Part shown: positions 59,147 through 64,000 of the stretch, piece by piece
Position numbering within the stretch: the first letter of the stretch is position 1
Layout of the letters: each line of letters opens with the position of its first letter
DNA from: Vagococcus fluvialis bH819
Lineage (GTDB): Bacteria > Bacillota > Bacilli > Lactobacillales > Vagococcaceae
Direction of reading: 5' to 3'
NCBI RefSeq assembly: GCF_900163795.1
Contig: NZ_FWFD01000018.1
Coordinates: forward strand, 1-64,000
Length of the DNA: 64,000 nt
Notes under the pieces: generated by a model
What the model was told of the DNA's origin: nothing
Seen by the model: only the letters and a program-made list of their open reading frames with translations
The model's database searches: none
Program-made: the position numbers and the translations under genes

Positions 59147-60454
59147 ATGTCTGAATACTACTTTAACTACGATAAAGAGCCTAGAGACGATATACTTTGT
59201 GTCGATATGAAATCCTTTTATGCCAGCGTTGAATGCGTAGAAAGAGGTCTAAATCCCTTAAAAACGATGCTTGTGGTTATGAGTAATGCAGAAAGTGGGG
59301 GAGGGTTAGCTTTAGCGACTTCTCCAATGGCAAAAAAGGTGCTAGGAATATCTAATGTGACTAGAAAATATGATATGCCTTACCATAAAGACTTGTTGAT
59401 TGTTCCTCCACGTATGAACCTTTATATCCAAAAGAATTTAGTCATTAATAATATCTTTCGTCAGTACGTATCAGATGAAGATATCCTGATCTATTCTATA
59501 GATGAAACATTTATTCGAATAACGGCTTCTAAAATACTATTTCATATGAATGCTTATGAGTTTGCGGCCCAATTCCAAAGAGAAATCTATCATGAAACTG
59601 GCTTGTTTTGTACAATCGGAATCGGGGACAATCCCTTGTTAAGTAAACTTGCTTTAGATAATGAAGCTAAGAAAAACAAAGATATGATTGCTACCTGGAG
59701 ATACGAAGATGTACCAAATACGGTCTGGCAAATTAAGAATATGACTGACTTTTGGGGCATTAATACCAGGACTGAAAAAACATTAAATAATAAAGGCATT
59801 TACTCCATTAAAGAGTTAGCTAATTATGATTACTTCAATCTAAAGGCTAGCATGGGAATTATGGGTGAACAACTATTCGCTCATAGTTGGGGTGTAGATA
59901 GAACGAAATTATCAGACGTGTACGTCCCTAAATCAAAATCTATAGGCAACAGTCAAGTTCTAATGAAAGACTATACAGACGTGTCAGAAATCAAAATAGT
60001 TATAAGGGAAATTGCTGAACAAGTGGCTACAAGGATACGTTCAAGTGGAAAACAAACGTCTTGTGTTAGACTAACCATAGGATACTCTAGATTTGATTCT
60101 GAACGTGGTTTTAACCGACAAATGACTATTCAACCTACTAATCAATCAAAGGAGTTAACGGCTCAATGTATGCGATTATTTGATAAGTTTTATAACCCAA
60201 AAATGGCAGTTAGAAATATAGCCATTAGTTACTCAAAATTAACAGATGATACGTCCCTTCAGTTAAATTTATTTGATGAACCAACAGAAATAATTGCTAA
60301 CAAGGAGCTGGACGAGGTTGTCGATACAATCAGGAATCGGTATGGTTTTTCTTCCCTAGTACATGCGAGTAGCTATGTGGAAGGTTCAACGGCATTAAAA
60401 CGAGCTTCACTTGTCGGTGGGCATGCGGGCGGTAATGAAGGGATTAATCAATGA
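59147..60454 (+). CDS. umuC: Y-family DNA polymerase (UmuC/ImpB-like, plasmid UV protection)
   Basis: A 435-residue ImpB/MucB/SamB-type translesion polymerase. The palm motifs are LCVDMKSFYASVE (residues 17-29) and LIYSIDETFIRIT (near 117), with the TIGIGDNPLLSKLALD motif near 163 and a little-finger domain after 240. SLQLNLF (near 381) is a sliding-clamp binding peptide. AAGGAAG precedes ATG 59147; an ATG four bases earlier closes after three codons. Plasmid homologues give UV tolerance and mutability. The LexA-type box in its promoter makes it an SOS gene. It is the first gene of a three-gene operon. Confidence 0.92.
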   Translation: MSEYYFNYDKEPRDDILCVDMKSFYASVECVERGLNPLKTMLVVMSNAESGGGLALATSPMAKKVLGISNVTRKYDMPYHKDLLIVPPRMNLYIQKNLVINNIFRQYVSDEDILIYSIDETFIRITASKILFHMNAYEFAAQFQREIYHETGLFCTIGIGDNPLLSKLALDNEAKKNKDMIATWRYEDVPNTVWQIKNMTDFWGINTRTEKTLNNKGIYSIKELANYDYFNLKASMGIMGEQLFAHSWGVDRTKLSDVYVPKSKSIGNSQVLMKDYTDVSEIKIVIREIAEQVATRIRSSGKQTSCVRLTIGYSRFDSERGFNRQMTIQPTNQSKELTAQCMRLFDKFYNPKMAVRNIAISYSKLTDDTSLQLNLFDEPTEIIANKELDEVVDTIRNRYGFSSLVHASSYVEGSTALKRASLVGGHAGGNEGINQ

Positions 60455-60651
60455 TATTCGATAGGTTAGAAAAACAATTTTATGATTTGATTGCAGCGTT
60501 TGAAGCGGAGGAAATTACTTATAGCGAATTCGAGTATGAATTTGCTGCATTTGGTGATAATACAGCCATTGCTGTTGGCGAAGAGCTGTTTACTTTTTGG
60601 GCCAATATACCAGGAGATTATCTTCAGCAAAGAAAAAATGAATTAATTTAA
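60451..60651 (+). CDS. Small protein of the UV-protection operon
   Basis: A 66-residue acidic helical protein overlapping the polymerase stop by four bases (ATGA). Sequence: LEKQFYDLIAAFEAEEITYSEFEYEFAAFGDNTAIAVGEELFTFW. Proteins of this size often lie between plasmid umuC and yolD-like genes. Function unknown, perhaps a modulator of the polymerase. Confidence 0.65.
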   Translation: MIFDRLEKQFYDLIAAFEAEEITYSEFEYEFAAFGDNTAIAVGEELFTFWANIPGDYLQQRKNELI

Positions 60652-60663
60652 AGAGGTGAGGAA

Positions 60664-61020
60664 ATGATTGAATTAAATGATTATTACGAGGATCGTGGGA
60701 TTGTAAAGTACAATGGTTTCTATCTATCTGAACACACGGCAGATATTAATACAGCCTCAATTGAAAGAAATAAAGTAATTGCTGGAAGAGATCAAATGTC
60801 AATGGAATTGATATTTGAAATTGTAGATTTTGCGATATATAAGAATAAACGAATCTCTATTCAATTGAACATTAAAGATATTGAAGGTAATTTTTTAGAA
60901 GATTATACAGGTTTTGTGAGTGGTTATGATGAAAGGTTTATTTACCTTAATAATGTACCAGTTCCAATCTCACAAATAAGAAATATTGTTGAATTAGACG
61001 AAATCCCCTGGTTTAAGTAA
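60664..61020 (+). CDS. YolD-like protein
   Basis: A 118-residue protein with AGAGGTGAGG before the ATG. It contains the YolD-like pattern MELIFEIVDFAIYKNKRISIQLNIKDIEGNFLEDYTGFVSGYDERFIYLNN, ending with the I..IVELDE motif. In Gram-positive bacteria YolD-like proteins are encoded beside Y-family polymerases (YqjW/UvrX) and are thought to be UmuD-like partners. It forms the end of the SOS operon, which is closed by a terminator. Confidence 0.82.
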   Translation: MIELNDYYEDRGIVKYNGFYLSEHTADINTASIERNKVIAGRDQMSMELIFEIVDFAIYKNKRISIQLNIKDIEGNFLEDYTGFVSGYDERFIYLNNVPVPISQIRNIVELDEIPWFK

Positions 61021-61072
61021 AGTAATGTAATAGCCCTTTTGTCTTAATCTGTATCTGTAGTTATACTAATTT

Positions 61073-61110
61073 AAAAAGCTCTCAAGATAAGCATCTGAGA
61101 GCTTTATTTA
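61073..61110. terminator. Terminator of the UV-protection operon
   Basis: The perfect 10-bp stem AAAGCTCTCA / TGAGAGCTTT (61075-61084 with 61096-61105) plus flanking A/T runs; it may also end the convergent lipoprotein gene. Confidence 0.85.
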
Positions 61111-61153
61111 ATAAATTTATATATGTAAATTAAAATTTTAGTAGAATATTCTG

Positions 61154-61591
61154 TTATTGAACAACAGACAATAAATGATTTTTTAAACTATTTAGTTCTG
61201 ATTCCTTATTTTCTTTAATTAAGTATTCTTCTTTATTTATCACCACTTTGTTTCCGTTTGATATCTCTATATTGTATACAATTTTGTCTTTCTTATAAAA
61301 AACTATTTGATAATTAAATTGGCTTTGGTTAGGCGTCAATTTCATACTGAAGTTCTGTGCATTCTCATCTTTTTTAACAAACAAAAGATTTACATTACCT
61401 ATTAATGTTTTTAAAAAATTTTGATCTTCGGCTTCCCAATGCTTATCTTGGCCACTTCCATCTTTAACTACAATCTTTACTTTATCAACTTCATCAACTG
61501 AGATAGTTGGCGGTGTACTCCCCTTACAGGCTGATAATATAACCAAGCAAATAACAAACAATACAAAAATAATGGATTTATTTTTCTTCAT
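61154..61591 (-). CDS. Small lipoprotein
   Basis: A 145-residue protein with signal peptide and lipobox (IIFVLFVICLVILSAC|KGS), to be lipidated at Cys20. The mature part is charged and mixed (TISVDEVDKVKIVVKDGSGQDKHWEAED ... YQIVFYKKDKIVYNIEISNGNKVVINKEEYLI). ATG 61591 has AGAGGGG upstream, better than the GTG at 61600. It is divergent from the secreted protein at 61754. On conjugative plasmids small lipoproteins serve in entry exclusion or immunity; either is possible. Confidence 0.75.
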   Translation of the reverse strand: MKKNKSIIFVLFVICLVILSACKGSTPPTISVDEVDKVKIVVKDGSGQDKHWEAEDQNFLKTLIGNVNLLFVKKDENAQNFSMKLTPNQSQFNYQIVFYKKDKIVYNIEISNGNKVVINKEEYLIKENKESELNSLKNHLLSVVQ

Positions 61592-61678
61592 TGTAAACAC
61601 CCCTCTTTATTAATAAATATATAAATTATAACATAAATAACGATTAAATAAACATTTTTAATTAAAACGTAATCAATA

Positions 61679-61725
61679 TTGACTTATTAAAAAATAGCGC
61701 TTACACTCATGTTGAGTTAACTCAA
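61679..61725 (+). promoter_or_regulatory. Promoter with palindromic operator for the secreted protein
   Basis: TTGACT (61679-61684), 17-base spacer, TACACT (61702-61707), then the perfect 14-bp palindrome TTGAGTTAACTCAA (61712-61725) at the expected transcription start. The palindrome is well placed for repressor control. Confidence 0.65.
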
Positions 61726-61753
61726 AAAAATATTTTAACAAGGAGCTTAAGAA

Positions 61754-62401
61754 ATGAAAATGAAATCGTTTATTACTACAACTTTAATTTGTTCCTCTCT
61801 TTTAGGTGTTCTAGCTGTTGGTCCATTTGCGTCGCTGAATGCTTCTGCTAGTGAAGTAGCAAAATCAGAAATTGTAACTAATGAGATAGATTTGAATTCT
61901 GATGAAGTATCAATATCAGAAAATATGACAAAAGACGAAATGCTACAATCTATTTTTGATGAATTAGGAGTTTCTAAAGAACAAGCGGAACAAAATATTT
62001 TTAAAGGCAGTCAAAGAATGCTGCGTCAAGTAAATGAGGAAAACTTTGTTTTAGTTAGAGCAACTTGGCAAGATCGCCAAATCAATAATAGTGTTGAAGG
62101 GGGAACGGCATATTTCTATTGTAGAACTACTGAAAGTGGTGGGTTTAGAGCGATTAAAGAAATAATTTATGCTGGTTTTAACCATCCAAAATATGGATTT
62201 TCAGGTACGTTACAATATGGACTTCCTGATGCCAACCGTATTCACTATACATTGAATGGTGCTTTATATAATCATGCCACTACTAGTATTTCAGGTGGTG
62301 GAAGTGTAGGAGTAACTGGAGTAGGTTCTATTAATCTTAGCTCAACAGTAACTACTAACTTTGTTAAAAATGTATTTGTAACTAGAGACGTAAGATTTTA
62401 A
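61754..62401 (+). CDS. Secreted protein of unknown function
   Basis: A 215-residue protein with AAGGAGCTTAAGAA before the ATG. A signal peptide (FITTTLICSSLLGVLAVGPFASLNASA) is followed by an acidic pro-like region to about residue 95 (DEVSISENMTKDEMLQSIFDELGVSKEQAEQNIFKGSQRMLRQV) and then a beta-rich, Gly/Ser/Thr-rich domain (VRATWQDRQINNSVEGGTAYFYCRTTESGGFRAIKEIIYAGF; ISGGGSVGVTGVGSINLSSTVTT). No family is recognised. The layout of acidic pro-region plus compact beta domain would suit a secreted antagonist or adhesin, with the divergent lipoprotein as possible immunity partner, but this is speculation. Confidence 0.7.
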   Translation: MKMKSFITTTLICSSLLGVLAVGPFASLNASASEVAKSEIVTNEIDLNSDEVSISENMTKDEMLQSIFDELGVSKEQAEQNIFKGSQRMLRQVNEENFVLVRATWQDRQINNSVEGGTAYFYCRTTESGGFRAIKEIIYAGFNHPKYGFSGTLQYGLPDANRIHYTLNGALYNHATTSISGGGSVGVTGVGSINLSSTVTTNFVKNVFVTRDVRF

Positions 62402-62482
62402 GATTTCCTACATGTAAGTTATGTTATAAAGTTATCAAAGACTATAAAAATTAGGGTTTTACATTGGGTGTATCCTAACCTT

Positions 62483-62522
62483 AAAACGAGCTAGTATTTT
62501 ATTAATACTAGCTCGTTTTTTT
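62483..62522 (+). terminator. Terminator after the secreted protein gene
   Basis: AAAACGAGCTAGTATT / AATACTAGCTCGTTTT stem with a 5-base loop and T run; perfect 16-bp pairing. Confidence 0.92.
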
Positions 62523-62555
62523 ACAATATTAAAACTAAAAGATATACCTTCTCTA

Positions 62556-63089
62556 TCACTGAGATTGATTCTTTTTCCAATCATTTAAAATCTTTTCTTT
62601 TTCTGTTTTTTTGGAGTTCCATTTATTTATATTGTTTAAAGAAATATTTTCGCCAAAATATAAAAATTCCGGAATATAGTCTATGCTTCCTTTTTTTTCT
62701 AAAACCTCATACTCTTCTAAAGTTAAAGAAGTGTCCCAGTAACGTTTTATGATGTTCTTTCTTTTCTTATAGTTAAGCGGCCATGTACGTTGCAATTCTA
62801 GATATATGCTATAACTAAAAACTCTTATTTTGCTACGGTCTAATTTTTCTGAATCAACTATAAATATAGCATTATTAAAATGTACGTTTAAGTTTTTACC
62901 TAGTTCATTTTCTCTAAAAAAATAAATAGCCTTTTGTGTTTTAAATTCCTCGAATTCTTGTGGACGTTTGTTATCAAGTATTTTTCTTCTAATAAAGTTT
63001 TCAATATGATTTATGTCTTTTTTTCTAACATTTCTTAAGCCTTCAGTATTAATTTTTTTTCCTCTATTTGTTGTATGATACAATTTCAT
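62556..63089 (-). CDS. Hypothetical protein, possibly ADP-ribosyltransferase-like
   Basis: A 177-residue basic protein with GGAGTTAGAAA upstream. It starts MKLYHTTNRGKKINTEGLRNV, a pattern (YHTT ... GL) seen at the start of ART-fold proteins such as DarT and other toxins, and then KAIYFFRENELGKNLNVHFNNAIFIVDSEKLD. A late EYEVLEKKGSIDYIPEFLYFGE could hold the catalytic Glu. The match is weak. No antitoxin gene is adjacent. It is transcribed downstream of parR but separated by a terminator. Confidence 0.45.
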   Translation of the reverse strand: MKLYHTTNRGKKINTEGLRNVRKKDINHIENFIRRKILDNKRPQEFEEFKTQKAIYFFRENELGKNLNVHFNNAIFIVDSEKLDRSKIRVFSYSIYLELQRTWPLNYKKRKNIIKRYWDTSLTLEEYEVLEKKGSIDYIPEFLYFGENISLNNINKWNSKKTEKEKILNDWKKNQSQ

Positions 63090-63214
63090 TTTCTAACTCC
63101 ATTCTTTTTTATGTATAAAAAATACCAATAGATAACGTTGTGTCAAAACCTCTAAAATAGTTTTATACGTTGTATTTTATATATTTTAAATTCATATAAT
63201 AGAGATTTTTCCAG

Positions 63215-63250
63215 CAAAAAAGCTCTCAGAATCAATCTGAAAGCTTTAAA
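63215..63250. terminator. Terminator of the parM-parR operon
   Basis: AAAGCTCTCAGA / TCTGAAAGCTTT (63219-63230 with 63236-63247, one mismatch) with a U tract on the minus strand. Confidence 0.75.
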
Positions 63251-63267
63251 TCTTTCTCCTTAACATA

Positions 63268-63555
63268 CTAATCACTACTTAAACCGTGAAATCCTTTAAA
63301 AGCAGATGATGAAGTATTATCTGCTTTTAAATTTTCTTCAGGTTCTTTGTTTACTTCTTGATTGATAGTTGATTCCTGGTAAGAATTAATCATGTTGTGG
63401 TGTGTCATATAGAATTTCATAGCTTCTTTAAATTGAATAGCAATAGGTTTCTTTTTTTCCTCATAAGTGGACTCTAAAAATTCTAATATTTCTTTTTCAT
63501 CAACTTTATTAGGGTTTAAACTTATCTCGATGCGTTTATTCTTTGGTTTTTCCAT
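63268..63555 (-). CDS. parR: ParR-like centromere-binding protein
   Basis: A 95-residue protein encoded 18 bases downstream of the parM-like gene. The start (KNKRIEISLNPNKVDEKEILEFLES) fits a ribbon-helix-helix DNA-binding domain, and the acidic, flexible C-terminus ending FKGFHGLSSD fits the ParM-interacting tail of ParR. No other domain is seen. It should bind the parC repeats upstream of parM, which lie outside this window, and cap the ParM filament. Confidence 0.7.
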   Translation of the reverse strand: MEKPKNKRIEISLNPNKVDEKEILEFLESTYEEKKKPIAIQFKEAMKFYMTHHNMINSYQESTINQEVNKEPEENLKADNTSSSAFKGFHGLSSD

Positions 63556-63573
63556 TTAGGTAGTACTCCTTTT

Positions 63574-64000
63574 CTACTGTGTGAGACCATGTTTTAAATA
63601 TCCTTTAACATTTGAAAATTGTCCTCCTTCACTATACAAAATTTTCATATTGTTAAAAGAAGAAGAAACAATATCTTTGTTTATTACTCTACTACCTCCA
63701 CCGGTGAAAATCAAACAGTCAATTGATGAAAGATGTGGGAAACTAGTTTTTATTTCGTTTACAGTGTGTTTTGTATATAAATCAATACATTTGACTAGAT
63801 CATTGGTTAAATTTACAGTATTTTTTGATCCACTATAGCTATTTGGAGAGTAGATAAATTCTTTACCACCACTTTTAATCCCAGCAGTCACGCAGTTCTC
63901 TATTTCAAATATATTCGGTTTAATCGAACTATCAACGTCTAGAAATTCTTGAATCATATTGTATAAGGTCCACATGCCAGTATCCTTTTGTTGTCTTTCT
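63574..64000 (-). CDS. parM: ParM/StbA-like actin-type segregation ATPase (5' end beyond window)
   Basis: The frame is open to the window edge (ERQQKDTGMW before the first internal Met) and encodes the last 142 residues of a ParM/Alp-type actin homologue. Visible landmarks are IDCLIFTGGGSRVI (the nucleotide-binding GGG motif of the second subdomain) and the C-terminal KGYLKHGLTQ. ParM filaments push sister plasmids apart. Coupled with the ParR-like gene downstream it makes a type II partition system, a second one next to ParAB at 16355-17650. Confidence 0.8.
   Translation of the reverse strand, partial: ERQQKDTGMWTLYNMIQEFLDVDSSIKPNIFEIENCVTAGIKSGGKEFIYSPNSYSGSKNTVNLTNDLVKCIDLYTKHTVNEIKTSFPHLSSIDCLIFTGGGSRVINKDIVSSSFNNMKILYSEGGQFSNVKGYLKHGLTQ

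Noticed and set aside
59016-59210. 64-codon plus-strand ORF overlapping the umuC start
   Set aside because: It covers the SOS promoter and overlaps umuC in another frame; the -35, LexA box and -10 explain this sequence better.
1-64000. Antibiotic or metal resistance genes, tRNA and rRNA genes
   Set aside because: I looked through all reading frames and gaps for recognisable resistance families and RNA genes and saw none that I can support.

Overview
The window looks like about 64 kb of a large conjugative plasmid of a low-GC Gram-positive bacterium of the Lactobacillales, most likely Enterococcus or a close relative. Pointers are the AT-rich sequence, strong GGAGG ribosome sites, an IS6/IS1216-type insertion sequence, an Inc18-like RepE replication protein, Enterococcus-type PcfB/PcfJ/PcfK-like proteins, and Fst-like and holin-like type I toxins. 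I see no tRNA, rRNA, CRISPR array or recognisable antibiotic-resistance gene. Both ends cut through genes, so the element extends beyond the window.

Layout. 1-6500 is an accessory and stability segment: an IS6-family copy with a nonsense-mutated transposase flanked by two gene remnants, a TspO-like membrane protein, an AbrB/Doc toxin-antitoxin pair, an orphan gene, a stand-alone BRCT protein and a serine resolvase. 5656-12225 is the most interesting part. A divergent Rgg regulator and a 15-codon SHP-like pheromone ORF sit upstream of a ribosomally made, post-translationally modified peptide (RiPP) operon. That operon encodes a radical SAM/SPASM maturase, a companion protein, an acyl-carrier-like protein without its serine, a six-cysteine precursor peptide, an ABC exporter and a compact subtilisin-like protease. 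A MurJ/YtgP-type flippase follows. 14199-21030 is the replication and maintenance core: a small HTH protein, an Fst/par-like type I toxin-antitoxin with direct repeats, ParA/ParB with AT-rich centromere-like repeats, and RepE with a countertranscript/attenuator leader and a gene-free origin region.

20611-54609 is a roughly 34 kb conjugation region on the + strand, mostly tightly spaced. It combines a type IV secretion system (VirB2-, VirB3-, VirB4-, VirB6-like proteins, a VirB1-like wall hydrolase, VirD4) with a Tad-like module (CpaF/TadA ATPase, TadB- and TadC-like membrane proteins, TadE-like and tandem Flp-like small hydrophobic proteins). It also encodes a 1586-residue LysM-anchored surface protein, a primase-like/ArdC-like fusion protein, a second ArdC-like metallopeptidase, and MobC plus a MOBP relaxase preceded by an oriT-like cluster of inverted repeats. 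54660-61020 holds a structured non-coding element, a second (holin-like) type I toxin locus, PcfJ/PcfK-like genes on the - strand, a long imperfect inverted repeat, and an SOS-controlled Y-family polymerase operon with a YolD-like gene. 61154-64000 has a lipoprotein and a secreted protein that are divergent, an orphan protein, and a ParR/ParM-type partition locus whose parM runs off the window.

How it fits together: RepE replicates the plasmid. ParAB, ParMR and the resolvase partition it and resolve multimers. Doc, the Fst-like toxin and the holin-like toxin penalise loss. The Tad/T4SS machinery and relaxase transfer it. The Rgg/SHP-linked peptide cluster would give carriers a density-controlled secreted peptide. 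All functional statements come from sequence reading and family knowledge; no search was run.
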